A stretch of 64,000 nucleotides of DNA from Anaerolineae bacterium (GCA_022843745.1 JALHNB010000006.1:137714-201713); one strand, 5' to 3'; positions 33,905 through 42,590 are shown, counted from the stretch's first letter. Program-made: numbers and translations. The notes: generated from the letters alone by a model not told the origin.

Positions 33905-33960
33905 ATCGATTGTGTAACTTGATAGCACCGCCAACAGACGGCGAATGAGCGAACGCGAAC

Positions 33961-34347
33961 CTATTTCTTGGTTGCGCCGCGACGACGACCACGCCCTGGC
34001 ACGGTCTTCTTGACACCACGTTTGGTGCGCGCATTGGTGCGGGTACGTTGTCCATGCGCAGGCAGGTTGCGGCGATGGCGCATCCCGCGATAGGTGCCGA
34101 TGTCCGAAAGGCGCTTGATGTTACCCTGAATCTCGCGACGCAGATCACCCTCGGTGGTCAGCTTGGCGATTTCATCGCGGAGCAGTTGTAAATCGGCTTC
34201 GGTCAGATCACGCACGCGGATATTGGGGCTAACGCCAGTCGTCTCCAGAATTTCGGTGCTGGTAGGACGGCCAATTCCATAAATATAGGTTAAAGCAATC
34301 TCAATTCGTTTATCACGGGGTAGATCCACCCCTTCAATACGTGCCAT
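33961..34347 (-). CDS. rpsM: 30S ribosomal protein S13 (uS13)
   Basis: Head protein of the small subunit, in contact with P-site tRNA. The 128-residue product has [20 protein letters not shown], the helix-hairpin-helix block [12 protein letters not shown] and the basic tail [20 protein letters not shown] ending in KK. It starts 18 nt after rpmJ. Confidence 0.97.
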   Translation of the reverse strand: MARIEGVDLPRDKRIEIALTYIYGIGRPTSTEILETTGVSPNIRVRDLTEADLQLLRDEIAKLTTEGDLRREIQGNIKRLSDIGTYRGMRHRRNLPAHGQRTRTNARTKRGVKKTVPGRGRRRGATKK

Positions 34348-34365
34348 GCTCTTTGTCTCTCCGGG

Positions 34366-34479
34366 TTAACCCTGACGTTGTTTGTGCTTCGGGTTTTCGC
34401 AAATAACCATAACCCGTCCATGACGCTTGATAATACGGCACTTGGGGCAGCGTTTCTTGACGGATGTTGATACGCGCAT
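34366..34479 (-). CDS. rpmJ: 50S ribosomal protein L36 (bL36), zinc-binding form
   Basis: A very small gene of 37 codons, found by reading the gap between map and rpsM. The product starts [20 protein letters not shown] and ends [15 protein letters not shown]. The zinc ligands Cys11, Cys14, Cys27 and His32 are all present. Position between map and rpsM is canonical, except that infA is missing. The ribosome-binding site is weak (GTGAGTGAGA). Confidence 0.96.
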   Translation of the reverse strand: MRVSTSVKKRCPKCRIIKRHGRVMVICENPKHKQRQG

Positions 34480-34552
34480 AATATCAATCTCACTCACTAA
34501 AGGCTTCTAACAGAAGGATGATTTTACCAGTCAATAGTATCAATGTCTAGAC

Positions 34553-35335
34553 CTATGGCAGCGTCAGAATGATGGGTTCGCCCTCAGTAATGGCGATTGT
34601 ATGCTCAAAATGAGCGCACAACGAGCCATCAGCCGTGACAACCGTCCATTTGTCATTCAACTCGCGCGTGTCGGGCCGTCCGACATTCACCATCGGCTCC
34701 AGCGCGTAGGTCATACCCACCTGCAATTTATGGCTTACCCAGCCGCGCTGACGGCGTTTATTCGGCCACCAATTGGGTACCTGCGGCTCTTCGTGCATAT
34801 TTCGCCCAACGCCATGTCCGGTATATTCGCGCACGACACTGTAGCCCTGTCGTTCCACAAAATCCTGAATGGCTGACGAAACATCGCGAGTTTCATTCGG
34901 CAGCACCGATGCCTTGATGCCGACAAATAACGACTGCTCGGTCACATCGAGCAAACGCTGCACCGATGCCTTGATCTCACCCACCGCATACGTCCAGGCG
35001 GAGTCACCTACAAAGCCTTTGTAGATCGAGCCGATGTCGATACTGATAATATCGCCATCCTTGAGGACGCGCGGCCCCGGTATGCCATGCACCAATTCGT
35101 TATTGACCGACGCACAAATTGAGGCCGGAAAATTGGGTGAATCGGGCTTGGGATAGCCTAAAAATGCCGGAGTTGCACCATGATCGCGAAGAACCGTTTC
35201 AGCGATCTTATTGAGTTCGCCAGTGGTTACGCCAGGACGAACCGCCTGCCGCATAGCCTGATGCGCACGGGCGACGATCCGCCCTGCTTCGCGCATGATT
35301 GCAATTTCTTCTGGCGTTTTAAGATGTGGTGACAT
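34553..35335 (-). CDS. map: Methionine aminopeptidase, type I (spc-operon copy)
   Basis: Removes the initiator methionine from nascent proteins. Metal ligands are visible as Asp100 (IISIDIG), Asp111 (GFVGDSAW), His174 (YTGHGVGR), Glu213 (ALEPMVNVG) and Glu244 (FEHTIAIT), with His83 (NNELVHGIP) as the substrate-contact histidine. The 260-residue length is normal. A short inserted segment near 185-200 (PNWWPNKRRQRGW) is unusual. It lies between adk and rpmJ. A second copy is at 59427. Confidence 0.96.
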   Translation of the reverse strand: MSPHLKTPEEIAIMREAGRIVARAHQAMRQAVRPGVTTGELNKIAETVLRDHGATPAFLGYPKPDSPNFPASICASVNNELVHGIPGPRVLKDGDIISIDIGSIYKGFVGDSAWTYAVGEIKASVQRLLDVTEQSLFVGIKASVLPNETRDVSSAIQDFVERQGYSVVREYTGHGVGRNMHEEPQVPNWWPNKRRQRGWVSHKLQVGMTYALEPMVNVGRPDTRELNDKWTVVTADGSLCAHFEHTIAITEGEPIILTLP

Positions 35336-35385
35336 TACTCTAAATCATCCATGCTTTGGACGCATCGCTGTGCACCCTACAAAAA

Positions 35386-36102
35386 TTACGAACGTGCTTT
35401 GGACTTCTCGATAGACGCTTTGATCGCACGGCTGACATCTTCAATCGGCTGTTCAGCATCGATTTCCGTCAACAGCCCTTTTCCGCGATAGTATTCAATC
35501 AACGGACGAGTCGTTTCCAGATAGGTGTCAATTCGCCTGATAATCGCGCCTGCGTTGGCATCATCGGCGCGGCGTACCAGCGCCTTACCCGTTTCTTTCT
35601 CAGTGCCTGCAACGCGCGGCGGGAACTTCCCTTCCGGGTGGTCTTCATATTTCCACTCAATCGGGTCGGTAGTGCTAAAAATGTTATAAATCTTGCTGCC
35701 ATCCGCCGAACTGACGCGACCAAAAGCCCGCCTGAATGCCGTATAAACATCCAGATTCAGCAGCAGCACCGAATTGAGCGACTCATTTTTACTGGCAAGG
35801 TATTCGTCCAGCCATTTTGCCTGCGCCGCATTACGCGGATAGCCGTCGAAAATAACACCGTTTTTTGCATCTGGCTGTTCGAGCCGATCCTGCAAAACTT
35901 CGTTGGTCGTCTCATCGGAGATAAGCAGTCCGGCCTTCATCGTTTCCTGGATTTTACGCGCCAGTTCATCCTCGCGCGTCCGCATCGCGCGGAACAGGTC
36001 GCCAGTTGAAATGTGTGGGATGCCATACTCCTGGCGGATAAAATTGGCCTGAACGCCTTTTCCCGCACCCTGCACACCCATCAAAATGAGATATAAACCC
36101 AT
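35386..36102 (-). CDS. adk: Adenylate kinase
   Basis: Interconverts ATP, AMP and ADP. The 238-residue protein has the P-loop as MGVQGAGKGVQANF (residues 8-21). The common form is GxPGAGKGTQA, so Pro is replaced by Gln and Thr by Val. The AMP-binding HISTGDLFRAM, VIFDGYPRNAAQAKWLD and the C-terminal RRADDANAGAIIRRIDTYL are normal. The LID region is longer than usual and has no zinc cysteines. It follows the PhyH-like gene by 14 nt. The context and remaining motifs make the call firm. Confidence 0.93.
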   Translation of the reverse strand: MGLYLILMGVQGAGKGVQANFIRQEYGIPHISTGDLFRAMRTREDELARKIQETMKAGLLISDETTNEVLQDRLEQPDAKNGVIFDGYPRNAAQAKWLDEYLASKNESLNSVLLLNLDVYTAFRRAFGRVSSADGSKIYNIFSTTDPIEWKYEDHPEGKFPPRVAGTEKETGKALVRRADDANAGAIIRRIDTYLETTRPLIEYYRGKGLLTEIDAEQPIEDVSRAIKASIEKSKARS

Positions 36103-36116
36103 CAGAATTGATTCCC

Positions 36117-36914
36117 TTATGACTGCTGGCGCTCTCTGGCGGCCTTTGCGCGTTCGTCACGCGGCGTGTGCTTGCGAGCGTTCCAGTAAAAATCGCGCTT
36201 TTCTTCGCGCATATTCGGCAGCGTCCCGATTCCCAGGATGTATGCCCGGCGCGGTTCATCGGAATGATTCGCGCCTGTGTAGTGCGGTGTCCGGCAATAA
36301 TGAAAGGTCGCGCCCCCCGCAGGGATTGGACAGGCCACCGCGCTGCGGGTATCCAGTTCGTCAATCTCCAACCCATGAATACGAGGATCGTTATTGATCG
36401 TGTGATGGGGTCTCACTTCGACATCCATCGCGCTGGGGATAAACTGCATACAGCCGTTTTCCATATTCACATCTTGCAGCGGCATCCACACACTTAGTGA
36501 ATGATGCACCATACCGCCATCCCAGTATGCCTCATCCTGATGCCAGGGTGTTTCCACCCCTGTACGCGCGGGCTTCATGATGGCATGATCGCCCAGATAA
36601 CGCGCGTCCGACCCCAACAACTGCTGCGTAATGGCAACAGCATTGGCATGATAGAGCGAATCTTTTAACTCAGGGGCGTAACGTGCTGGCCCTAAAATCT
36701 GCGGCAGTTTGGCTTCTTCGCCGTCTTCGTCCGTTCCGGCCAGGTCGAATTGGTTGCCCTCTTCGCGACCTGTTTTGTTGGCAAACAGACGATCATAAAC
36801 TTCTTTCATCCACTCGATCTCGTCAGCGGTGGTGATAGCGGGGATCGCTAAATAGCCGTTCTTACAAAAAAAATCGATCTGTTCCTGTGTCAAACGAATC
36901 GTCACGTCTGGCAT
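36117..36914 (-). CDS. Phytanoyl-CoA dioxygenase (PhyH) family Fe(II)/2-oxoglutarate oxygenase
   Basis: A 265-residue oxygenase. The iron-binding triad is visible: His125-x-Asp127 in TPWHQDEAYWDGG and His211 in RTPHYTGANHSDEPRRA, where the arginines (222-223) would bind 2-oxoglutarate. The substrate is unknown; family members hydroxylate fatty acyl-CoA, small metabolites or osmolyte precursors. It sits between secY and adk in the ribosomal superoperon, where these two are normally neighbours. It is preceded by a perfect palindrome in the secY gap and followed by adk after 14 nt, so adk must be reached through it. Confidence 0.9.
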   Translation of the reverse strand: MPDVTIRLTQEQIDFFCKNGYLAIPAITTADEIEWMKEVYDRLFANKTGREEGNQFDLAGTDEDGEEAKLPQILGPARYAPELKDSLYHANAVAITQQLLGSDARYLGDHAIMKPARTGVETPWHQDEAYWDGGMVHHSLSVWMPLQDVNMENGCMQFIPSAMDVEVRPHHTINNDPRIHGLEIDELDTRSAVACPIPAGGATFHYCRTPHYTGANHSDEPRRAYILGIGTLPNMREEKRDFYWNARKHTPRDERAKAARERQQS

Positions 36915-36952
36915 ATCCGTTTTCCTAAATAAAGTTTATTTCTAAATGTGAT

Positions 36953-36982
36953 CGTAGGGGCGCAGCGCGCTGCGCCCCTACG
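36953..36982. repeat. GTAGGGGCGC palindromic repeat, copy C (perfect 30-bp palindrome)
   Basis: The left arm CGTAGGGGCGCAGCG is the exact reverse complement of the right arm CGCTGCGCCCCTACG, with no spacer. It is the best-preserved of four related elements in this window. It lies in the 86-nt gap between secY and the PhyH-like gene and would form a very stable hairpin in the mRNA. Confidence 0.92.
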
Positions 36983-37000
36983 CAAAATGTCTTTTTAGGG

Positions 37001-38338
37001 TTAGCGCATGAAGCCTTCGTAATTACGCATCACGAGTTGCGCTTCAAGCTGGCGTAGCGTGTCGATAACCACACCGACGACGATAATCAGGCCGGAGCCG
37101 GACAATACCAGCGCGGCATTAGTCGCACTGCTTGCGCCGCCAACCGTCTCTGTTGGGAACAGCGTTCGGTTCAGCAGGTCAACAATACCCGGAATAATCG
37201 CGATAATACCCAGGAACATCGCACCGACTAAGGTAATACGCCGCGTGACGCGCACAATGTATTCCTGTGTACGCTTACCGGGGCGGATACCAGGGATAAA
37301 ACCACCCTGCCGCTGAAGATTCTCGGCGAGATTTTGATTCGCGACCATCGTCTCGGAATAGAAGAAGGTAAAGCCGACGGTCAGGATGAAGAACGTCCCC
37401 CAATAGGCCAAACCCTGATGATTGCCGAAAGCCTGCGTGATCTGATCGCCAAAGCTGCCAGGGCCACCCGGCGGGAACAGGCTGACGATAATCGCCGGAA
37501 ACGTGATGATCGACTGCGAGAATATCAGCGGGATCATACCCACCGGATTGACGCGCAGCGGAATGTGGGTGCTTGCACCACCATACTGCTTGCGACCACG
37601 CACACGCTTGCCATACTGCACCGGAATGCGGCGGATGCCTTCCTGAATGACCACGATACCGACGACGCTCACCAGTGTAATGACAACAAAGACAATCAGA
37701 TTGAAAATCGGCTGTGTCGATGTAGTGAGTAGTTGAACAAGGTTTGTGGGAGCGCTGGCGACGATACCAGAGAAGATAATGATCGACAAACCATTGCCGA
37801 TACCCTGCTCGGTAATCAGATCACCCAGCCAGATCGCGAACATCGTTCCGGCGGTCATCGTCGCGATAACCGTAATCGTCAGCAGCAAATCCGAACCAAA
37901 GCCCGGAATAATCGGCGCACCGCCAAGCTGCCCAAAAATCTGAATCTGACCGACAGCCTGTAAAATTGCCATCGGAATCGCGAGATAATAGGTGTAACGC
38001 TGAATTTTTTCCTGACCACCCGGTTCACGCTGGAGCGCTTCAAGGCTGGGGATGATAGGCGTTAACAATTGAAAAATAATCGAAGCGGTGATGTAGGGAT
38101 AAACCCCCATCGCGATCACGCTAAAATTTTTCACAGCGCCGCCGGAAAGCAGATTCAGGACACCGACAATGCCTCCAGCTTGTCCTTCCAGAAGCGATTG
38201 CAAAGCCGTGCGGTCTACACCGATCACAGGCACATGCGCCGCGAACTGGTAAATAATCAGGATCAAACCTGTGAACAGCAGCTTGTTGCGCACATCGGGC
38301 AAACGCCAGGCATTCCTAAGAGCTTCTAATGCTTGCAT
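37001..38338 (-). CDS. secY: Preprotein translocase subunit SecY
   Basis: Channel subunit of the Sec translocon. The 445-residue protein has ten expected membrane segments. It opens with AWRLPDVRNKLLFTGLILII, carries FSVIAMGVYPYITASIIFQL in the plug/TM2 region and EGIRRIPVQYGKRVRGRKQY in the cytosolic loop, and ends in LRQLEAQLVMRNYEGFMR. It lies in the canonical place after rplO, with a 116-nt gap. Confidence 0.97.
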   Translation of the reverse strand: MQALEALRNAWRLPDVRNKLLFTGLILIIYQFAAHVPVIGVDRTALQSLLEGQAGGIVGVLNLLSGGAVKNFSVIAMGVYPYITASIIFQLLTPIIPSLEALQREPGGQEKIQRYTYYLAIPMAILQAVGQIQIFGQLGGAPIIPGFGSDLLLTITVIATMTAGTMFAIWLGDLITEQGIGNGLSIIIFSGIVASAPTNLVQLLTTSTQPIFNLIVFVVITLVSVVGIVVIQEGIRRIPVQYGKRVRGRKQYGGASTHIPLRVNPVGMIPLIFSQSIITFPAIIVSLFPPGGPGSFGDQITQAFGNHQGLAYWGTFFILTVGFTFFYSETMVANQNLAENLQRQGGFIPGIRPGKRTQEYIVRVTRRITLVGAMFLGIIAIIPGIVDLLNRTLFPTETVGGASSATNAALVLSGSGLIIVVGVVIDTLRQLEAQLVMRNYEGFMR

Positions 38339-38362
38339 AAACCGTTATCCTCAAATACTAAC

Positions 38363-38441
38363 GCCCTCATAGTCCCAGGCATGTTCTCGTCCACCGAGAA
38401 ATCATACGACAAACCCTTTAAAAAGGGCTTGGGGTGAGGGC
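38363..38441. repeat. CCCTCACCCC-type intergenic element in the rplO-secY gap
   Basis: GCCCTCA (38363-38369) and TGAGGGC (38435-38441) are inverted arms about 65 nt apart. Inside is a CCCTTT/AAAGGG hairpin (38414-38427) followed on the minus strand by TTTGTCG. The minus-strand text GCCCTCACCCCAAGCCC resembles interspersed non-coding elements I have seen in many environmental genomes. Confidence 0.5.
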
Positions 38442-38454
38442 ATCTAGAGTTCGT

Positions 38455-38979
38455 TTACTGATTCTTCTCGTAAAATTTTACCAGTTGCTCTTTGGTAAGG
38501 AGTTTCACTGTTGCCAGTGCGCCCTTCAGCTTGATTTCCAGTTTTTCCATCGTGCCGCCAGCCGCTGAGATTTTCTCCGCCGCGCTGTTGCTGAAGCGGT
38601 GAGCATGGATCGTCAGCTTCTTGGTCAGTTCACCTTCGCCCAGAATGACAACCGGCTTGTCAGCGTTGCGGATCAGGCCGATTTCGGCGAGCAGCGCCGG
38701 GGTCACTACCGTACCCGCATCCAGGTCATTCAGTTTTGCAACGTTGACTTCCTGGTAGGGAATACGGAAAATATTCGTAAAACCGCGCTTGAATGGCAGA
38801 CGCCGCACAAGCGGAAGCTGACCACCCTCAAAGTATGGGCCTTTTTTGCCGCCAGTTCGTGAACCCTGGCCTTTAGTACCGCGTCCGGCGGTCTTACCGC
38901 GCCCGGCAGAGATACCACGCCCAACGCGAATGCGTTTTTTCTTCGAACCCTCGGCGGGTTGCAGATCGTGTAACTTCAT
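38455..38979 (-). CDS. rplO: 50S ribosomal protein L15 (uL15)
   Basis: Late-assembly large-subunit protein. The 174-residue product has the [20 protein letters not shown] start, glycine-rich [40 protein letters not shown] and the C-terminal [20 protein letters not shown]. It is somewhat longer than E. coli L15 (144), mainly at the C-terminus. It starts two bases after the rpmD stop. Confidence 0.97.
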   Translation of the reverse strand: MKLHDLQPAEGSKKKRIRVGRGISAGRGKTAGRGTKGQGSRTGGKKGPYFEGGQLPLVRRLPFKRGFTNIFRIPYQEVNVAKLNDLDAGTVVTPALLAEIGLIRNADKPVVILGEGELTKKLTIHAHRFSNSAAEKISAAGGTMEKLEIKLKGALATVKLLTKEQLVKFYEKNQ

Positions 38980-38981
38980 GG

Positions 38982-39173
38982 CTATTCTTCCACTTCTTCC
39001 ACGCGCAGCAGGTGACTGATTTTGTTAATCATCCCGCGCACGACTGGCGAGTCCTTGTGCGTTACCGTAAAGTTGAGACGGCGCAGTCCTAATGAACGCG
39101 CTGTCGCCAACTGGCTCTTTTCATAGCCAATGGTGCTCCGCACGAGTGTAATTCGCAGTTTTTTCTCACTCAT
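38982..39173 (-). CDS. rpmD: 50S ribosomal protein L30 (uL30)
   Basis: A 63-residue protein with the L30 pattern [20 protein letters not shown] followed by [20 protein letters not shown] and [13 protein letters not shown]. It overlaps the rpsE stop by eight bases and ends two bases before rplO. Confidence 0.97.
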   Translation of the reverse strand: MSEKKLRITLVRSTIGYEKSQLATARSLGLRRLNFTVTHKDSPVVRGMINKISHLLRVEEVEE

Positions 39174-39741
39174 TGGTTGTTACCTCTCGGTGTTCCCAGA
39201 AAGGACGAACATCTTTCGGGTCTTTACCGCGCATCGCTGCGTACTCCTGGGGAGTATGAAGCATCGCTAATGCCGCCATTGTCGCCATCGCCACGTTCAG
39301 CAGGTTAGGGCTGCCCTGGCTCTTGGTCAGAATATCGCGGACACCCGCAGCTTCCAGCACCGCACGCACACCACCGCCCGCGATCACACCGGTACCAGGT
39401 GAAGCAGGACGCAGCAGAACTTTCGCGCCGCCATATGAAGCGGTGACTTCATGCGGAATGGTCGTGCCAGAGAGGGCAATTTTGACCATATTTTTGCGTG
39501 CATGTTCCGAACCCTTGCGGATGCTGTCCGGTACGCCACGCGCCTTGCCGATACCCACGCCGACATTGCCGTGATTGTCGCCCACGATCACTACTGTACG
39601 GAAAGCGAAGCGCCGTCCACCACGAATTACCTTGGCGACGCGCGTAATATCTACAACACGCTCGTCAAGTTCCTCGCGCTCTTCTTCACGCTCACGGCGC
39701 GGCTCTCGTTTTTCCCGTTTTTCCCGTCGTCCTTCAGTCAT
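39166..39741 (-). CDS. rpsE: 30S ribosomal protein S5 (uS5)
   Basis: Decoding-fidelity protein. The core has [40 protein letters not shown] and [21 protein letters not shown] strongly charged N-terminal extension of about 25 residues (rich in Arg, Glu and Lys) precedes the usual start. The C-terminus overlaps rpmD by eight bases. Total length is 191 residues against 166 in E. coli. Confidence 0.97.
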   Translation of the reverse strand: MTEGRREKREKREPRREREEEREELDERVVDITRVAKVIRGGRRFAFRTVVIVGDNHGNVGVGIGKARGVPDSIRKGSEHARKNMVKIALSGTTIPHEVTASYGGAKVLLRPASPGTGVIAGGGVRAVLEAAGVRDILTKSQGSPNLLNVAMATMAALAMLHTPQEYAAMRGKDPKDVRPFWEHREVTTNE

Positions 39742-39750
39742 GTTTTGCTC

Positions 39751-40113
39751 CTAGAATTCGAGACCGGCTTCGCGAGCGCCTTCGGCGACAGCAGCCACGC
39801 GGCCATGATACCTATAGCCGCCCCGGTCAAACACGACCTGGTTGACTCCAGCAGTTTTGGCGCGCTGGGCGACGATCTGACCGACGATTTTAGCGGCCTC
39901 AATCTTGTTTTTCCCGGCGATTTGCGTGGCGACTTCTTTATCAATCGTCGAAGCCGAAACCAGCGTTTTGCCCAACGCATCATCGATGATCTGGGCATAG
40001 ATATTGGTCAGGCTGCGATAGATATTCAGGCGCGGGCGCGATTCTGTACCAATCACCTTTGCGCGTACCCGTACATGACGGTGCTGACGCGCCGCATCTT
40101 TTTTCTGTGACAT
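39751..40113 (-). CDS. rplR: 50S ribosomal protein L18 (uL18)
   Basis: 5S rRNA-binding protein of 120 residues. [37 protein letters not shown] and [20 protein letters not shown] are the family landmarks. It lies 3 nt after rplF and 9 nt before rpsE. Confidence 0.97.
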   Translation of the reverse strand: MSQKKDAARQHRHVRVRAKVIGTESRPRLNIYRSLTNIYAQIIDDALGKTLVSASTIDKEVATQIAGKNKIEAAKIVGQIVAQRAKTAGVNQVVFDRGGYRYHGRVAAVAEGAREAGLEF

Positions 40114-40116
40114 AGC

Positions 40117-40659
40117 TTACTTTCCTGTCTTACCGGCTTTACGGCGGATTCGTTCGTCAGAATAGCGGATACCTTTACCTTTATACGGTTCGGGTGGTCG
40201 CAATTCGCGAATATTGGCCGCAACCTGGCCGACAACCTGCTTATCGATACCGTTCACATGAATAATAGTTGGGTTACGGCCTTCGACTTCGAAACTGATA
40301 TTCGGAGGCGGATTAACCACGACATCGTGTGAATATCCCAACTTCATGACCAAATCTTTACCGCGAACTTCGCCGCTGTAGCCGACGCCTTCCACGATCA
40401 AGGTCTTTTTGAAACCTGTCGAGACACCCGCAACCATATTGGCGATCAGGGCGCGTGTCAAGCCATGCAGAGCGCGGTGTTGACGTTCGTCACTGCTGCG
40501 CTCAATCTTGATATTCGCATCTTCCTGCTTCACCGCAACATCCGAATGAACGACTTGCGTGAGTTCGCCCTTTGGCCCTTTGATCGTCACCAGATGGTCA
40601 TCAATGGTGACGTTGACTTTGGCCGGTATCGGGATGAGTTTCTTACCAATCCGTGACAT
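40117..40659 (-). CDS. rplF: 50S ribosomal protein L6 (uL6)
   Basis: Two-domain protein at the factor-binding site. The 180-residue product has SRIGKKLIPIPAKVNVTIDD, TIKGPKGELT, RALIANMVAGVSTGFKKTLI and the C-terminal signature RELRPPEPYKGKGIRYSDE. It starts 12 nt after rpsH. Confidence 0.97.
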   Translation of the reverse strand: MSRIGKKLIPIPAKVNVTIDDHLVTIKGPKGELTQVVHSDVAVKQEDANIKIERSSDERQHRALHGLTRALIANMVAGVSTGFKKTLIVEGVGYSGEVRGKDLVMKLGYSHDVVVNPPPNISFEVEGRNPTIIHVNGIDKQVVGQVAANIRELRPPEPYKGKGIRYSDERIRRKAGKTGK

Positions 40660-40671
40660 AGCGATTTTCCT

Positions 40672-41076
40672 TTACCACACGTAGCACAGCACTTCGCCGC
40701 CGACACGTTCGCGACGAGCTTGCTGCGCTGTCATCACACCTTTTGGCGTGGTGACAATGGCGATACCGATGCCGCTCAACACGCGAGGCAAATCACGCGA
40801 AGCGCGGTAAACACGCCGACCTGGTTTGCTGATGCGTTCCAGGTGCGTAATCACCGGACGGCGATCACGGCGTGAACCATAATATTTTAGCTTGATGCTA
40901 ATCATACCCGCAGGCTTCTCATCGCTGACTGTGTAGTCCTCGATATAGCCTTCGGCTTTAAGAATACGGGCGATCTCGACCTTGATGGTCGAGGTCGGCA
41001 TCTGGACTTCAGTGAGTCCTGCCATCAGCGCGTTACGAACGCGCGTGAGCATATCTGCAATAGGATCATTTATCAT
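40672..41076 (-). CDS. rpsH: 30S ribosomal protein S8 (uS8)
   Basis: Central-domain 16S rRNA binder and, in E. coli, the spc operon repressor. The 134-residue product has NDPIADMLTRVRNALMAGLT, a RISKPGRRVYRASRDLPRVL block and the ending GIAIVTTPKGVMTAQQARRE followed by VGGEVLCYVW. It follows rpsN by 15 nt. Confidence 0.97.
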   Translation of the reverse strand: MINDPIADMLTRVRNALMAGLTEVQMPTSTIKVEIARILKAEGYIEDYTVSDEKPAGMISIKLKYYGSRRDRRPVITHLERISKPGRRVYRASRDLPRVLSGIGIAIVTTPKGVMTAQQARRERVGGEVLCYVW

Positions 41077-41091
41077 GAGCGCTTCGTCTCC

Positions 41092-41298
41092 CTACCAGCT
41101 TGACTTCACGACGCCGGGAATTTTGCCTGTCAGCGCCATTTCGCGGAAGTGCATACGGCACAGCCCAAAACGGCGAATATAGCCGCGAGGCCGTCCGCAA
41201 ATCTTGCCGGAGTTAACATCTACAAACTGGCAGCGATTGCGCACCCGAACTTTAAATTTCCGCCTGCCTTCACGAGCAGTACTAGATTTTTTTGCCAT
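41092..41298 (-). CDS. rpsN: 30S ribosomal protein S14 (uS14), zinc-type with altered ligand pattern
   Basis: A 68-residue S14 of the short type-Z class (usually 61 residues). The C-terminal core [20 protein letters not shown] ending IPGVVKSSW is clear. Canonical type Z has C-x2-C-x12-C-x2-C. Here I read Cys23-x10-Cys34-x12-Cys47-x2-His50. The first knuckle therefore has about eight extra residues, and the last cysteine is histidine. Both changes could still allow zinc binding. It lies normally between rplE and rpsH. Confidence 0.95.
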   Translation of the reverse strand: MAKKSSTAREGRRKFKVRVRNRCQFVDVNSGKICGRPRGYIRRFGLCRMHFREMALTGKIPGVVKSSW

Positions 41299-41307
41299 GT
41301 GCCATTC

Positions 41308-41856
41308 CTAATTATCCCGGAAGGGCATGCCTAGCAGCTTAAGCAACCGGCGGCCTTCCTCGTCCGTTTCAGCAGTGGTGACAACCGTAATTTCCATGCC
41401 ACGCACTTTGTCAATCTTGTCGTACTGTATCTCCGGGAAGACAAGCTGTTCACGCAGACCGATGGTGTAATTACCACGACCATCGAACGTATCTGGCGAG
41501 ACACCCCGGAAGTCACGCACGCGCGGGAGTGCAATATTGATGAGGCGATCCAGAAGCGCCCACATGCGTTCACCGCGAAGAGTCACTTTCGTGCCAATCG
41601 CGCGGCCTTCACGCAGTTTGAACGCGGCGATGCTCTTGCGCGCTTTGGTAACAACGGGCTGCTGCCCGGTGATCACGCGCAGGTCTTCGACAGCACCGTC
41701 GAGCGCCTTGTTGTCGTCAATTGCCTCGCCAACACCGATGTTGAGCACCACTTTGGTAATGCGCGGCACCTGCATCACGTTGGCATAACTGAACTCCTGC
41801 ATCAACTGCGGTGTTACTTCTTCCCGGTAGCGGGTTTGCATAATTGGTTTAGCCAT
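41308..41856 (-). CDS. rplE: 50S ribosomal protein L5 (uL5)
   Basis: 5S rRNA-binding protein contacting P-site tRNA. The 182-residue product has [58 protein letters not shown] and the C-terminal [20 protein letters not shown]. It starts 21 nt after rplX. Confidence 0.97.
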   Translation of the reverse strand: MAKPIMQTRYREEVTPQLMQEFSYANVMQVPRITKVVLNIGVGEAIDDNKALDGAVEDLRVITGQQPVVTKARKSIAAFKLREGRAIGTKVTLRGERMWALLDRLINIALPRVRDFRGVSPDTFDGRGNYTIGLREQLVFPEIQYDKIDKVRGMEITVVTTAETDEEGRRLLKLLGMPFRDN

Positions 41857-41877
41857 AATTTATTCCCTCGCTCCGGG

Positions 41878-42201
41878 CTAATCAATATCGGCGTTGCATT
41901 TTTTGCAGAACCGGGTTTTGGTGCCATCTTCACGCACCTTAAATCCGACTCGTGACGCCTTATCACAGGTTGGGCAGACCAGCATCACATTTGACATGTG
42001 AATCGGCCCGTTAAACTCGACAATCTGAGCCTGTACCTGTTGTCTACCAGCTTGTTTAGCTTTTTCGTGACGCTTGAGGACGTTGACACCCTCGACCACC
42101 ACGCGATCTGCTTTTATCAGCACAGTGACAACCGGGCCACGCTCCCCCAGGTCTTTCCCAGCGATCACCTCAACGGTATCGCCCTTTTTTATCCGCTGCA
42201 T
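41878..42201 (-). CDS. rplX: 50S ribosomal protein L24 (uL24)
   Basis: Assembly-initiator protein of 107 residues. The KOW motif KKGDTVEVIAGKDLGERGPV opens the protein, followed by VVEGVNVLKRHEK and PIHMSNVMLVCPTCDKASRV. A C-terminal four-cysteine pattern (CPTC and CKKC) suggests a zinc knuckle, found in many but not all L24 proteins. Confidence 0.97.
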   Translation of the reverse strand: MQRIKKGDTVEVIAGKDLGERGPVVTVLIKADRVVVEGVNVLKRHEKAKQAGRQQVQAQIVEFNGPIHMSNVMLVCPTCDKASRVGFKVREDGTKTRFCKKCNADID

Positions 42202-42218
42202 GTTACACTCTCCAACAC

Positions 42219-42590
42219 TTACAGGGTTTCCGGCGCGAGCGACACGATCTTCATGAAACCTTTGTCGCGCAGTTCGCGGGCAACAGGTCCAAAAACACGA
42301 GTCCCGCGCGGGTTGGTCAGGTCTTCGGCCAGTATCACCGCCGCATTGTCATCAAAGCGAATGTACGAGCCGTCGGAACGGCGGTACTCTTTGGCAGTGC
42401 GGACAATAACTGCACGCACCACTTCACTTTTCTTGACGTTGCCATCGCTGGCTGCCGCTTTGACCGTCGCCACGACAATATCGCCTACACCACCATAGCG
42501 TCTGCGCGACCCGCCCAAAACCCGGATTACGAGTAATTCGCGCGCACCGCTGTTATCCGCTACAACCAGGCGTGATTCAGTCTGAATCAT
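42219..42590 (-). CDS. rplN: 50S ribosomal protein L14 (uL14)
   Basis: Subunit-interface protein of 123 residues. [52 protein letters not shown] and [20 protein letters not shown] are universal L14 blocks. It starts three bases after the rpsQ stop. Confidence 0.98.
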   Translation of the reverse strand: MIQTESRLVVADNSGARELLVIRVLGGSRRRYGGVGDIVVATVKAAASDGNVKKSEVVRAVIVRTAKEYRRSDGSYIRFDDNAAVILAEDLTNPRGTRVFGPVARELRDKGFMKIVSLAPETL

